A stretch of 64,000 nucleotides of DNA from GCA-2705995 sp048267965 (GCA_048267965.1 JBLWWK010000001.1:496001-560000), one strand, 5' to 3'; positions 51,978 through 61,826 are shown, counted from the first letter of the stretch. Numbers and translations: made by a program. The notes: generated by a model not told the origin, from the letters alone.

Positions 51978-53606
51978 TTATCCTAACCAAGGGTAGTGAT
52001 AATGTGTTGCTGGAACAAACGTTTCTTTAATGTTTCTTGGAGATACCCAACGAAGTAAGTTCATCATAGAACCTGCTTTATCGTTAGTTCCTGAGCCGCG
52101 AGCACCACCAAATGGCTGCTGACCAACTACAGAACCTGTTGGTTTGTCGTTGATATAGAAGTTACCTGCAGCGTTTTTCAGTTTGTTAGTTGCGAACTCA
52201 AGAGCATAACGGTTATCGCTAAAGATAGATCCGGTTAATGCGTAAGGAGAAGTTTGGTCAAGAATATCTAATGTTTCTTCAAACTTGTCGTCTTCGTATA
52301 CGTAAATAGTAATTACGGGTCCGAAGATTTCTTCTTCCATTGTTTTAAAACGTGGGTTAGTTGTTAAAACAACTGTTGGCTCAATAAAGTACCCAACAGA
52401 CTTGTCGTATTTACCACCGATTAAGCATTCAGCTTCGTCAGATTCGTTCACATAATCTAAATAGCTAGCAATTTTATCGAATGCTTTCTCGTCAATTACC
52501 GCGTTTACAAAGTTGTTGGTGTCTTCAGGGCTACCCATTTTAAAAGAAGATACTTGTTTAATAGTTTCTTCTTTAATTGCTGGCCATAAAGATTCTGGGA
52601 TGTAAGCTCTAGAAGCTGCAGAACATTTTTGACCTTGGAATTCGAATGCACCTCTTGCAATTGCAGTAGCAATTTCTTTAGGGGCATTGGTTTCTTTGTG
52701 AACCATGATAAAATCTTTACCACCTGTTTCACCAACGATGCGTGGGTATGCACGGTACTTATCGATGTTAGTACCAATGGTTTTCCAAAGATTTTTGAAT
52801 ACTCCGGTAGAACCAGTGAAGTGTAAACCAGCGAAATCTTTGTGGTTAAAAATCACATCACCTGCTTCTGGACCGTCTACAAAAACTAGGTTGATTACCC
52901 CTTTAGGCAAGCCTGCTTTTTCGAAAACTTCCATGATTACTTCTGCAGAATAGATTTGCGAGTTGGCAGGTTTCCAAACTACAGTGTTACCCATCATAGC
53001 AGCGGCAGAAGGTAGGTTACCTGCAATAGCTGTAAAGTTAAATGGGGTAATTGCAAAAACGAATCCTTCAAGAGCTCTATATTCTAGGCGGTTCCACATG
53101 CCTGGTTGAGAGGCTGGTTGCTCTTGATAAATTTGCTGCATGTACATTACGTTAAAACGTAAGAAATCGATTAACTCACACGCTGCGTCAATTTCAGCTT
53201 GGTGTACGTTTTTCGATTGAGCCAGCATAGTAGCTGCGTTGATTTTATCTCTGTACGGGCCTGCAAATAAATCAGCTGCTTTTAAGAAGATAGAAGCTCT
53301 ATGTTCCCAAGACATATTTTCCCAATCTTCTTTAGCGGTTAAGGCTGCCTCAATTGCTTTTTCAACGTGTGTTTTGTTTCCTTTATGAAATTTACCAATA
53401 ACTTTTTTGTGCTCGTGTGGAGGAGCAAGCGTGTAAACATCACCAGTGGTAATCTTTTCTCCGCCAATGGTCATGGGGATTTCCACTTCCTGGTTGTAAA
53501 GTTCTTTGTATGTGTTGAGAAGGCTTTCTCTTTCTTCAGAGCCCGGTGCGTATGGTTTTACCGGTTCGTTCACTGCTCTTGGTACGTTAAAAACTCCTTT
53601 TGGCAT
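51978..53606 (-). CDS. pruA: 1-pyrroline-5-carboxylate dehydrogenase
   Basis: The 542-residue aldehyde dehydrogenase superfamily protein oxidises glutamate semialdehyde (from proline) to glutamate. The NAD site has HFTGSTGVFKNLW. The Glu lies in RIVGETGGKDFIM (near residue 295), and the catalytic Cys in FQGQKCSAASRAYIPES (near residue 329). The N-terminus FNVPRAVNEPVKPYAPGS matches the RocA/PruA type. The proline dehydrogenase gene is not adjacent. It is monocistronic with a terminator. Confidence 0.94.
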   Translation of the reverse strand: MPKGVFNVPRAVNEPVKPYAPGSEERESLLNTYKELYNQEVEIPMTIGGEKITTGDVYTLAPPHEHKKVIGKFHKGNKTHVEKAIEAALTAKEDWENMSWEHRASIFLKAADLFAGPYRDKINAATMLAQSKNVHQAEIDAACELIDFLRFNVMYMQQIYQEQPASQPGMWNRLEYRALEGFVFAITPFNFTAIAGNLPSAAAMMGNTVVWKPANSQIYSAEVIMEVFEKAGLPKGVINLVFVDGPEAGDVIFNHKDFAGLHFTGSTGVFKNLWKTIGTNIDKYRAYPRIVGETGGKDFIMVHKETNAPKEIATAIARGAFEFQGQKCSAASRAYIPESLWPAIKEETIKQVSSFKMGSPEDTNNFVNAVIDEKAFDKIASYLDYVNESDEAECLIGGKYDKSVGYFIEPTVVLTTNPRFKTMEEEIFGPVITIYVYEDDKFEETLDILDQTSPYALTGSIFSDNRYALEFATNKLKNAAGNFYINDKPTGSVVGQQPFGGARGSGTNDKAGSMMNLLRWVSPRNIKETFVPATHYHYPWLG

Positions 53607-53684
53607 TGATTTTCAATTTTTGTGTTTCGAATTACACAAAAGTAGTAATTCAAAACCGACCAATTAACGTGAAAGAAAAAGCAA

Positions 53685-53716
53685 TAAAAAAAGGGGCTTC
53701 AGCCAAAAAGCCCCTT
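53685..53716 (-). terminator. Terminator downstream of apaG
   Basis: AAGGGGCTT / AAGCCCCTT around an eight-base loop, with an A-rich run to its left (U-run on the minus strand). It lies 130 bases after the apaG stop, so the apaG mRNA has a long tail, or the hairpin serves an unseen small gene. Confidence 0.75.
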
Positions 53717-53844
53717 GAGCAAGAATGATAAAAGTGAATTACTTAAGCAGTGCTAAAGTAGGGTGGTATTTTCTTTGGAAAAACTAGTTTCTATCGAGAG
53801 GTTTGTTTGGCTTAACGAATGGTAGTTTCTGCCATTAAGTGGTA

Positions 53845-54231
53845 TTAGTTCAGCTTGAACGGAACCTGGAGCATAAATTTTGGAATGTAAACGTTGAAAA
53901 GTTCTTGATTTTCAAGGTTTTTCATTTGGTAGAAACCTACCATTGTACCCATGTCTGTTTGTAAATCACAGGCAGATTCGTATTCGTGAACTGCTCCGGG
54001 CGCAATTATTGGCTGAATACCAATTACCCCTTCACCTCTTACTTTTCGTTTTATGCCGTTGCTATCGGTTATTTGCCAACTGCGTTGTAAAAGCTGAACG
54101 GCATCTTTTCTATGATTTTGAATAGAAATTCGGTAAGAAAAAACGAAAATGTCGTTAGAAGGTATAGAGTGGTCGGGTCGAAATTTAGATTCTACCGTTA
54201 TGCGAATTCCGTTTGTTTCTAGTACGTCCAC
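53845..54231 (-). CDS. apaG: ApaG family protein
   Basis: The 128-residue protein has the ApaG Ig-like fold: ITVESKFRPDHSIPSNDIFVFSYRI (key words VFSYRISIQNH), LLQRSWQITDSNG, GVIGIQPIIAPGAVHEYES and GTMVGFYQM. In proteobacteria ApaG is linked to Co2+/Mg2+ resistance, but the molecular role is not settled. It lies 37 bases downstream of the plug protein gene and is probably co-transcribed with it. Confidence 0.92.
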   Translation of the reverse strand: MDVLETNGIRITVESKFRPDHSIPSNDIFVFSYRISIQNHRKDAVQLLQRSWQITDSNGIKRKVRGEGVIGIQPIIAPGAVHEYESACDLQTDMGTMVGFYQMKNLENQELFNVYIPKFMLQVPFKLN

Positions 54232-54268
54232 TGAGCAATATTAGCAATTATTTCGTTCGGTTTTTCTA

Positions 54269-55597
54269 CTATCTTTTTGGGTACGTAACCGTTTGGAAAC
54301 CGATGAGTCGATCGTGAATATCTTGAGGTTTACGGTAATATACTGCAATGGTGTATTCATTGCTGGTTTGGGCATGGGTTCCTTCAATTAACGTAAAATC
54401 AGGTTGAGTTTTTCCGTCTTGAAGAAATGCGTATAAGTAATTGTAATATCCTTGTTTTAAATAGAGTGTGTTTTCGTAAACGCGCTTTTGAGCGTTCCAC
54501 TTCATTTTATATTCTGGCGATAATTTCCAGTTGCTAATTTCACCGTAGATGTAGAGGTTTCCGTTTTGAATAGGGTTAGGGTAGGGTAATTTAAAATGCA
54601 CTTTGCTGTATTCGGCATCGATCTGATTTTCGTCTGAATTGTCTGTATGGATGAGAAAGCGGCCGTTGATGTCAGGTTGGTCTATGTATACTTTATAGCC
54701 GCGTGCTTCGTCTGGTTCTAGTTGAACTTGAATTGTATCACCGCTAATATCGACCGATTCGGTTTCGAGGGCTGTGTATCCGAAAGTTCTAATGTCGAAA
54801 AAACGAAATTCATTAGCGCCATCGAAAACATTGCCTTCATCGTAATTGTAAACAAACTCGGTTCCTTTCGAAAAAGTAGGTTGCAAGCCTGTAAGTGCGT
54901 GATTCCAATCTTGGTTTTGAATTAGCGCAACGTGCATGTTTTGGTAAGGGTTGATGATGTTAACTCCGGTGGGGGTAATGGTAAAGTCGATTTCGTGCTT
55001 GTACCTTCTGTCGTTAATTTTAGAGGCTTGTTTTACATTCGGTAGGATCGCGGCCATCGGTTCTAACAAGAAGAACTTTCTAGTGAGCACTAAGGCGTTG
55101 TTGTTGTTGTCTAAATCGTACACCTTTATAATGTAGTTGCCGCTTTTAGTAAGTTGGATGTCTTGGTTGGGAAATCGAATTTCGTAGTGGATATACTTTT
55201 GTCGCTGTGTTCTTGAATAATTGTAGTCGAGAACGAAATTTTCGAAAACACCTTGGGTGTATTCCATTTCCATTAAATCTGAAGGTTGCCAATTGGCATT
55301 GCAGTGAATAAAGCTGTAAGCGAAGTTAGAAAGTTGGCCAGATAGATCGTCAAAATTTAAAACCAACTGCTCGTTGCTGTTAAGGTTTATTAAAGGGTAG
55401 CTATCTTCCCAACCAGCACGATAGAGTTGCACGGTTTTAATAGAGTTTCTGTAAATGTGGTTATCGTATCGTAGGTAGTCTTCTTTGAAATAACCATCAT
55501 CGTGGTTGATTTGAGCAAATAAATTGAGGTTTAAGAATAGTAATAAGACGGTTCCTACCGATAACAGAAGAATTGTATTTAATTTGCTTGGCGCCAT
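54269..55597 (-). CDS. Type IX secretion system plug protein (DUF5103)
   Basis: The 442-residue protein has a signal peptide ending LNLFAQ. It contains the DUF5103 pattern, known to me as the T9SS plug domain: NSIKTVQLYRAGWEDSYPLI (key words VQLYRAGWEDSYP), LVLNFDDLSGQLSNFAYSFIHCNANW, and a C-terminal immunoglobulin-like region (GEISNWKLSPEYKMKWN). The plug closes the SprA translocon. This is consistent with PorT and T9SS cargo elsewhere in the window. A CGGTTCCTACCGA motif lies within the signal-peptide codons (55549-55561). Confidence 0.88.
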   Translation of the reverse strand: MAPSKLNTILLLSVGTVLLLFLNLNLFAQINHDDGYFKEDYLRYDNHIYRNSIKTVQLYRAGWEDSYPLINLNSNEQLVLNFDDLSGQLSNFAYSFIHCNANWQPSDLMEMEYTQGVFENFVLDYNYSRTQRQKYIHYEIRFPNQDIQLTKSGNYIIKVYDLDNNNNALVLTRKFFLLEPMAAILPNVKQASKINDRRYKHEIDFTITPTGVNIINPYQNMHVALIQNQDWNHALTGLQPTFSKGTEFVYNYDEGNVFDGANEFRFFDIRTFGYTALETESVDISGDTIQVQLEPDEARGYKVYIDQPDINGRFLIHTDNSDENQIDAEYSKVHFKLPYPNPIQNGNLYIYGEISNWKLSPEYKMKWNAQKRVYENTLYLKQGYYNYLYAFLQDGKTQPDFTLIEGTHAQTSNEYTIAVYYRKPQDIHDRLIGFQTVTYPKR

Positions 55598-55686
55598 AAG
55601 AACTACAAATTTTGTTCGAAATTAAGGTTGTTGATTAGATTATTGAATTGTTTATTGAACTTCTTAATAGTCTAACAGTTTAACTC

Positions 55687-55716
55687 TTTGGTTAGTGGAT
55701 AGAATTTATATTTTTG
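55687..55716 (+). promoter_or_regulatory. Promoter of the nqr operon
   Basis: TTTG (55687-55690), 18 bases, TATTTTTG (55709-55716), a full match to the Bacteroidota consensus. The nqrA ATG follows 39 bases later. Confidence 0.6.
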
Positions 55717-55755
55717 CGCCACTTTTTGTATGTGATTAACAACAATTAACAAGGT

Positions 55756-57096
55756 ATGTCTAAGACCGTTAAGATTCGCAGAGGCTCTGATATCAAGTTG
55801 AAGGGCTCAGCCGACAAGGTATCTGCCGATGTTTCATCTAGAACCTATGTGATTAAGCCCACAGACTTTCACAGTGTAACTCCGAAACTAGTAGTGAAAG
55901 AGGGACATCAAGTCAAAGCTGGTTCTCCGCTTTTTTATGATAAATACTCGAATAGAGTGAAATACGCTTCTCCTGTTAGTGGTGAAGTAGTGGAGATTAA
56001 TCGCGGTGAAAAGAGAAAAATACTTGAAATTAAGATTTTGGCTGACAAAGAAATCAGTTACGCAGCAGCAACCCCTAAGATGGGTTCTCGTGACGAGGTG
56101 ATTGAAACGCTTTGTGAGAATGGATTATGGCCATTTATAATTCAACGTCCTTACGATGTTGTGGCTAACCCAGACGATACGCCAAAGGCCATCCACATTT
56201 CTGCCTTCGATACGCATCCTTTAGCGGCTGATAAAGATTATATCTTACATGGCAGAGGGGATGATTTTCAGAAAGGATTAGACGTAATAAAAATGCTAAC
56301 GCCTGGTAAAGTGCACTTGAATGTGCACAGAACACGCACTACTTCAGATGTGTTCTTAAAAGCTACCGGTGTAGAGAAAAATACTTTTGAAGGACCCCAT
56401 CCTTCAGGTAACGTTGGTGTTCAAATTCATCATATAGATCCAATCAATAGTGGAGATAGAGTTTGGGTACTTCAACCAGAAGCGGTTGCTCAAATTGGTA
56501 GATTCTACAATACGGGAAAATACGATGCCAGTAGAATTGTAGCCTTAGCTGGTAGCCAAGCTGAAAAACCAAAATACTACAAAACCATTCAAGGTGTAGA
56601 ATTGGCTGAAATATTGAAAGATAATTTGAAGCCAGGTAACACCCGTGTAATCAGCGGAAACGTTCTTACAGGAGACGAAACTACGCAAGAAGGTTTCTTA
56701 GGTTTTTACCACTCAACAGTAACCGTTTTACCAGAAGGTGACGAGCCACAATTTTTAGGTTGGATCGCTCCGAATACTCACAAATTTAGTTTTAGCAGAA
56801 CCTACTTTAGCTGGTTGATGCCGAATAAAGAGTACGATTTAGACACCAATACGAATGGTGAACCTCGCTCTTTCGTTGTTACAGGGCAATACGAAAAGGT
56901 ATTTCCGATGGATATTTATCCGCAACAATTGATTAAAGCGATGATGGTTCAAGACATTGAACAGATGGAAGGATTAGGTGTTTTTGAAGTAGCTCCGGAA
57001 GATTTTGCACTTGCAGAATTTGGATGTACATCTAAAATGCCGTTGCAGAAGATTGTAAGAGAGAGTTTGGATTTAATGCTTAATGAAGTAGGATAA
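55756..57096 (+). CDS. nqrA: Na+-translocating NADH:quinone reductase subunit A
   Basis: The 446-residue NqrA is a peripheral subunit without flavin that contributes to quinone binding. Visible family motifs are KIRRGSDIKLKG, GHQVKAGSPLFYDKY, PFIIQRPYDVVANP and GNVGVQIHHIDPINSGD. It ends with EFGCTSKMPLQKIVRE. It is the first gene of nqrABCDEF, with a promoter at 55687-55716. The complex oxidises NADH, reduces quinone and pumps Na+. Confidence 0.96.
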   Translation: MSKTVKIRRGSDIKLKGSADKVSADVSSRTYVIKPTDFHSVTPKLVVKEGHQVKAGSPLFYDKYSNRVKYASPVSGEVVEINRGEKRKILEIKILADKEISYAAATPKMGSRDEVIETLCENGLWPFIIQRPYDVVANPDDTPKAIHISAFDTHPLAADKDYILHGRGDDFQKGLDVIKMLTPGKVHLNVHRTRTTSDVFLKATGVEKNTFEGPHPSGNVGVQIHHIDPINSGDRVWVLQPEAVAQIGRFYNTGKYDASRIVALAGSQAEKPKYYKTIQGVELAEILKDNLKPGNTRVISGNVLTGDETTQEGFLGFYHSTVTVLPEGDEPQFLGWIAPNTHKFSFSRTYFSWLMPNKEYDLDTNTNGEPRSFVVTGQYEKVFPMDIYPQQLIKAMMVQDIEQMEGLGVFEVAPEDFALAEFGCTSKMPLQKIVRESLDLMLNEVG

Positions 57097-57111
57097 TAAA
57101 ATTAGAGAGAC

Positions 57112-58329
57112 GTGAAAGCTTTAGAACAATTAATGCAAAAAACAAAGCCCAACAAGGATGCTAAATTTCCTTTAGCATATTGGATTTGGGATGGAACTTA
57201 TACTTTCTTATTTACACCTGATCACACCAATAAAAAGGGCGTTCACATTCGTGATGGTGTAGATTTAAAGCGCACCATGTTTATGGTGATTATTGCTTTG
57301 ATTCCTGCTTTATTATTCGGTATTTGGAATACAGGACATCAGCATTACCTAGCTCTTGGCGAGTTTATGGCCTTGAACGAAGGTTTTATGGAAAAAATAA
57401 TTTTCGGATTAATCAAAGTATTGCCACTCGTTGTAGTGTCTTACGGTGTGGGTCTGGGAATTGAATTTATTTTCTGTTCGATTAACAAGCACCCGATTCA
57501 AGAAGGTTTCTTGGTCTCAGGTATGCTTATTCCACTTTGTTTGCCAGTAGATGTACCCCTTTGGATGGTGGCTGTGGCCACTGCATTTGCGGTAGTTATT
57601 GGTAAAGAGGTGTTCGGTGGAACTGGAATGAATATTTTGAACCCTGCTTTAACAGCTAGAGCCTTTTTATTCTTTGCTTATCCGACTAAAATGTCTGGAG
57701 ACAAAGTATGGATTAATACAGACTTAGCAGAAGGAGAAAAAGTAGTAGATGGCTTCAGTGGCGCAACTGCTTTAGGTGACTTAGCCACTACAGTGGGTAA
57801 ACCGGTAGGTGATAATGCTGAGGTAATGACTCAGTTTGGAGCTGACGGAATTTACAGTGTTTATAATGCGTTTATGGGCTTTATCCCAGGTTCTATTGGA
57901 GAAACTTCAGCGCTAGCGATTTTGATAGGTGCTGCAATTCTTTTAATCACTGGAATTGGAAGTTGGAGAATTATGTTGAGCATGTTGTTGGGTGGTTTAG
58001 CCATGGGCTTTATCTTCAACGCATTTGCTGTAAACGATTTTATGGCCATTAGTCCAATACACCAAATTCTATTAGGTGGGTTTATGTTCGGTATGGTGTT
58101 TATGGCAACCGATCCGGTTTCTGCATCACAAACCAACAAAGGAAAATGGATTTACGGATTTTTAGCAGGATTCTTAGGAATCATGATTCGTGTATTCAAC
58201 CCAGCTTACCCTGAAGGAATTATGTTATCAATTCTATTTATGAATGTGATGGCTCCAACTATTGACCACTATGTGGTTCAAGGAAACATTAACAAGCGTA
58301 TTAAACGCGCAAAACTAGCAACAGCTTAA
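57112..58329 (+). CDS. nqrB: Na+-NQR subunit B
   Basis: The 405-residue inner-membrane protein has about ten helices. The SGAT motif (GFSGATALGD, near residue 220) carries the Thr to which FMN is attached covalently by ApbE. GKEVFGGTGMNILNPALTARAFLFFAYP and MATDPVSASQTNKGKWIYGF are typical. It starts at GTG 57112, 15 bases after nqrA. The first 60 residues are cytoplasmic. Confidence 0.96.
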   Translation: MKALEQLMQKTKPNKDAKFPLAYWIWDGTYTFLFTPDHTNKKGVHIRDGVDLKRTMFMVIIALIPALLFGIWNTGHQHYLALGEFMALNEGFMEKIIFGLIKVLPLVVVSYGVGLGIEFIFCSINKHPIQEGFLVSGMLIPLCLPVDVPLWMVAVATAFAVVIGKEVFGGTGMNILNPALTARAFLFFAYPTKMSGDKVWINTDLAEGEKVVDGFSGATALGDLATTVGKPVGDNAEVMTQFGADGIYSVYNAFMGFIPGSIGETSALAILIGAAILLITGIGSWRIMLSMLLGGLAMGFIFNAFAVNDFMAISPIHQILLGGFMFGMVFMATDPVSASQTNKGKWIYGFLAGFLGIMIRVFNPAYPEGIMLSILFMNVMAPTIDHYVVQGNINKRIKRAKLATA

Positions 58330-58339
58330 TTATATAGTT

Positions 58340-59104
58340 ATGGCAATGGATACAAACAGTAACGGATATACTTTCGGTTTTGCGATTGTGATGGTAGTTG
58401 TAGTAGGAGCCGTATTGTCTTTTGCGGCAATGAGCCTTAAACCATTCCAAAAACAAAACTTGAAGCAAGAAAAAATGCAGAACATACTTTCTTCTATTAA
58501 AGTAGAGGTAAGTAGAGAAGAAGCTGCAGAGAGTTTTGAGCAATACGTAAAAACACGTTACATCTTAAACGCTAAAGGCGAAGTGGTAAGCGAGATTCAA
58601 GGCGCTATCAAAACCGTAGAAGGTGACGGTGCTGAAGAAGCAGAAAAAGATGCGTTTAACATCGATGTAAAAAAGCAGTTTAAAGACAAAACCATCTCAG
58701 AAGACGAAAAGAAGTTTCCACTTTACCAGTGTGAAAGAGATGGAGAAACGTTTTATGTAGTTCCAATGGCTGGTAAAGGTCTTTGGGGTCCTATTTGGGG
58801 TTTTATCGCTTTTAAAGATGATATGAACACTGTATTAGGGGCTAATTTCGATCACCAAGGTGAAACACCTGGTTTAGGTGCAGAAATCAGTACTACTGTT
58901 TTCGAACAGCAATTTGAAGAAGAAGAAATTTTCGACAACGGAGATTTTGTTTCAATCACTGTATTAAAAGGTGGTGGCGGAGACGACAAAAAACATGCTG
59001 TTGATGGAATTACAGGAGGAACCATTACTTCTGTAGGTCTTCAAGATATGATTGAAAATACCCTTTCAGTTTACGTACCTTATTTCAAAAAACAAAAAGC
59101 CTAA
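58340..59104 (+). CDS. nqrC: Na+-NQR subunit C
   Basis: The 254-residue protein has one N-terminal helix (YTFGFAIVMVVVVGAVLSFA) and a periplasmic FMN-binding domain. That domain includes GKGLWGPIWGFIAF, HQGETPGLGAEI and the flavinylation motif DGITGGTITSVG (near residue 226), where the second Thr is modified. It accepts electrons from the 2Fe-2S/Fe centre and passes them to NqrB. It lies 10 bases after nqrB. Confidence 0.95.
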   Translation: MAMDTNSNGYTFGFAIVMVVVVGAVLSFAAMSLKPFQKQNLKQEKMQNILSSIKVEVSREEAAESFEQYVKTRYILNAKGEVVSEIQGAIKTVEGDGAEEAEKDAFNIDVKKQFKDKTISEDEKKFPLYQCERDGETFYVVPMAGKGLWGPIWGFIAFKDDMNTVLGANFDHQGETPGLGAEISTTVFEQQFEEEEIFDNGDFVSITVLKGGGGDDKKHAVDGITGGTITSVGLQDMIENTLSVYVPYFKKQKA

Positions 59105-59108
59105 AGAC

Positions 59109-59795
59109 ATGAGCGAAGTAGCAGAAAAAGAAGTAAAGGCTCCATCAGAACCATTGTTCTCTAAAAAGAACAAAAAGCTCTTAACCGACCCATTGAACGA
59201 TGATAACCCTATTACCGTTCAGGTATTAGGTATTTGTTCAGCTTTGGCGATTACGGTACAGTTGCAGCAAGCAATAATCATGTCTGTATCGGTACTTTTC
59301 GTAATGGTGTTTGGTAACATTATTATCTCTTTAATGAGAAATACAATTCCGAGTAGAATTAGAATTATCGTTCAATTGGTAGTTGTAGCCTCATTGGTAA
59401 TTTTAGTAGATCAAACACTAAAAGCTTTTGTTTACGACATTTCAAAAGCACTATCAGTTTTCGTTGGTTTGATTATTACCAACTGTATTATCATGGGACG
59501 TTTTGAAGCGTTTGCTATGGGTAACAAACCTTGGCCATCTTTCTTAGATGCAATTGGTAACGCAGCGGGTTACGGTGCAATTTTGATTATTGTATCTATT
59601 GTACGTGAGATTTTTGGTTCTGGAGCAATTAGCTTTCCAGGAGTAGGACAAATCAAGTTCTTACCAGATGCAGTATTTGAAGCAGGTTATATGAACAATA
59701 ACTTAATGATTCTTCCTCCAATGGCGTTGATCACTGTAGGAGTTATCATTTGGGTTCAGCGTGCTAAGAACACGAAATTGATTGAAGAAAACTAA
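59109..59795 (+). CDS. nqrD: Na+-NQR subunit D
   Basis: The protein has 228 residues from the ATG at 59109, four bases after the nqrC stop. A longer frame reading back to 59052 overlaps nqrC and is not needed. The hydrophobic subunit has ALAITVQLQQAIIMSVSVLFVMVFG, GLIITNCIIMGRFEAFAM and GNAAGYGAILIIVSIVREIFGSG, each with the Cys or Gly residues that form the intramembrane iron centre with NqrE. Confidence 0.95.
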   Translation: MSEVAEKEVKAPSEPLFSKKNKKLLTDPLNDDNPITVQVLGICSALAITVQLQQAIIMSVSVLFVMVFGNIIISLMRNTIPSRIRIIVQLVVVASLVILVDQTLKAFVYDISKALSVFVGLIITNCIIMGRFEAFAMGNKPWPSFLDAIGNAAGYGAILIIVSIVREIFGSGAISFPGVGQIKFLPDAVFEAGYMNNNLMILPPMALITVGVIIWVQRAKNTKLIEEN

Positions 59796-59825
59796 AAGTA
59801 GCACCAACCAATTAACAAAACAATT

Positions 59826-60443
59826 ATGCAAGAATTAGTAAGCTTATTTGTAAAAGCGATTTTCGTAGACAACATGATCTTCGCTTATTTCTTGGGAATG
59901 TGCTCGTACTTGGCCGTTTCTAAAACTGTAAAAACGGGTGTAGGTTTAGGAGCAGCAGTAATTTTCGTTCTCGGAATTACAGTTCCTATAAACTATTTAC
60001 TAGAAAACCATGTTTTAAAAGAAGGAGCCTTAGCTTGGATAGACCCATCTTTTGCAAGTGTTGACCTTTCGTTCTTAAGTTTTATCATGTTTATCGCGGT
60101 AATTGCCTCTATGGTTCAATTAGTAGAGATGATTGTTGAGAAATTTGCTCCAGCACTTTACGGTGCTTTAGGGATTTTCTTACCTCTGATCGCTGTAAAC
60201 TGTTCTATTCTTGGGGGCGCATTATTTATGCAAGAAAGACAATATTCAACTATTGCTGAAGCTACCTCTTTCGGACTAGGATCGGGTGTAGGTTGGTTTT
60301 TAGCAATCGTAGCTATTGCTGCAATTAGAGAGAAAATTCGTTACTCTCATGTTCCAGCACCATTAAGAGGCTTAGGAATTACATTTATTATCACCGGACT
60401 TATGGGAATTGCTTTCATGAGTTTTATGGGAATCGAATTATAA
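59826..60443 (+). CDS. nqrE: Na+-NQR subunit E
   Basis: The 205-residue membrane protein is homologous to NqrD in inverted topology: FVDNMIFAYFLGMCSYLAVSKTV, VNCSILGGALFMQERQY and FGLGSGVGWFLAIVAIAAIREKI. The cysteines in MCSY and NCSI contribute to the iron centre. The length is standard. It lies 30 bases after nqrD. Confidence 0.96.
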   Translation: MQELVSLFVKAIFVDNMIFAYFLGMCSYLAVSKTVKTGVGLGAAVIFVLGITVPINYLLENHVLKEGALAWIDPSFASVDLSFLSFIMFIAVIASMVQLVEMIVEKFAPALYGALGIFLPLIAVNCSILGGALFMQERQYSTIAEATSFGLGSGVGWFLAIVAIAAIREKIRYSHVPAPLRGLGITFIITGLMGIAFMSFMGIEL

Positions 60444-60462
60444 TTAGAAAAAGATTAGATAG

Positions 60463-61755
60463 ATGAGTACTACGATTATAGCAACCATAGCTGTCTTCTT
60501 ACTTGTAATCTTATTATTAGTTTCTGTGCTTCTTTTTGCGAAAGCGAAATTGTCGCCAAGTGGAGCTGTTAAGATTACCATTAATGGAGAGAAAGAAATT
60601 GAAGTTGAAGCAGGTAACACGTTACTTTCAACTTTAGGTAATAACAAGATTTTCTTACCATCTGCTTGTGGTGGTGGCGGAACTTGTGTTCAGTGTAAAT
60701 GTCAAGTGATGGAAGGTGGCGGAGAGCTACTTCCTACAGAAGCACCTCACTTTACGCGTAAAGAAGCTGCTGATCACTGGAGATTAGGCTGTCAGGTAAA
60801 GGTAAAAGAAGACATGAAAATTCAGGTTCCAGAAGAAATCTTCGGAATCAAGAAATGGGAAGCTACTGTGGTTCGTAACTACAACGTTGCTTCGTTCATT
60901 AAAGAATTTGTTGTTGAAATTCCTGAAGACATGGATTACAAAGCGGGTGGTTACATCCAAATTGAAATTCCTGAATGTGAAATTAAATATTCAGACATCG
61001 ACATTACAGCTCACCCTCAAGAGCACGTTGGCGAGCCTGAGAAATTTAAATTAGAGTGGGATAAATTCGGTCTTTGGAGCTTGGTAATGAAAAACGATGA
61101 GTTAGTAGAAAGAGCTTACTCAATGGCTTCTTACCCAGCAGAAGGACGTGAAATTATGTTGAACGTTCGTATTGCAACTCCACCATGGGATCGCGCTAAA
61201 AACGCTTGGATGGATGTTAATCCGGGTGTAGCTTCTTCTTACATCTTTAGTCGTAAGAAAGGCGATAAAGTAACCATCTCAGGACCTTACGGTGAGTTCT
61301 TTATTAAAGAAACCGATTCTGAAATGCTTTACGTTGGTGGTGGTGCTGGTATGGCTCCAATGCGTTCTCACCTTTACCATTTATTTAGAACCCTAAAAAC
61401 GGGTAGAAAAGTTTCTTATTGGTACGGTGGTCGTTCTAAGCGTGAATTGTTCTACATCGATCACTTCAAAGCGCTGGAGAAAGATTTCCCTAACTTTAAG
61501 TTCTACATGGTTCTTTCTGAGCCTTTAGAGGAAGATAATTGGAAAGTAATGAAAGATACCGAAGATGAAGGAGACGGATTCGTAGGTTTCGTTCACCAAG
61601 CAGTAATCGATCAATATCTGTCTAAGCACGATGCTCCTGAAGATATTGAATTCTACTTCTGTGGTCCACCAATGATGAACCAAGCGGTTCTAAAAATGTG
61701 TGACGATTGGGGAGTTCCTGAAGAAAATGTTTCTTTCGATGATTTCGGAGGATAA
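60463..61755 (+). CDS. nqrF: Na+-NQR subunit F (NADH dehydrogenase, 2Fe-2S, FAD)
   Basis: The 430-residue protein has an N-terminal helix. A ferredoxin domain follows with the 2Fe-2S cysteines in SACGGGGTCVQCKCQV and a fourth Cys in WRLGCQVKV. The FAD domain is marked by ERAYSMASYP and the NADH domain by YVGGGAGMAPMRSHLYHL and FYFCGPPMMNQAV. It is the electron entry point of the complex. A terminator follows. Confidence 0.96.
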   Translation: MSTTIIATIAVFLLVILLLVSVLLFAKAKLSPSGAVKITINGEKEIEVEAGNTLLSTLGNNKIFLPSACGGGGTCVQCKCQVMEGGGELLPTEAPHFTRKEAADHWRLGCQVKVKEDMKIQVPEEIFGIKKWEATVVRNYNVASFIKEFVVEIPEDMDYKAGGYIQIEIPECEIKYSDIDITAHPQEHVGEPEKFKLEWDKFGLWSLVMKNDELVERAYSMASYPAEGREIMLNVRIATPPWDRAKNAWMDVNPGVASSYIFSRKKGDKVTISGPYGEFFIKETDSEMLYVGGGAGMAPMRSHLYHLFRTLKTGRKVSYWYGGRSKRELFYIDHFKALEKDFPNFKFYMVLSEPLEEDNWKVMKDTEDEGDGFVGFVHQAVIDQYLSKHDAPEDIEFYFCGPPMMNQAVLKMCDDWGVPEENVSFDDFGG

Positions 61756-61775
61756 TCATACATAACAATGTTGAA

Positions 61776-61806
61776 AATGCCCCGGCTTTAGGTCGGGGCT
61801 TTTTTA
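61776..61806 (+). terminator. Terminator of the nqr operon
   Basis: GCCCCG / CGGGGC with a nine-base loop and a TTTTTT run, 20 bases after nqrF. It separates nqrF from apbE. Confidence 0.88.
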
Positions 61807-61826
61807 TGGTATAAATACTTATTTAG

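Noticed and set aside
59052..59108. Longer nqrD start overlapping nqrC by 53 bases
   Set aside because: The ATG at 59109 lies four bases after the nqrC stop and gives the usual nqrD N-terminus; the extension is translated nqrC sequence out of frame.
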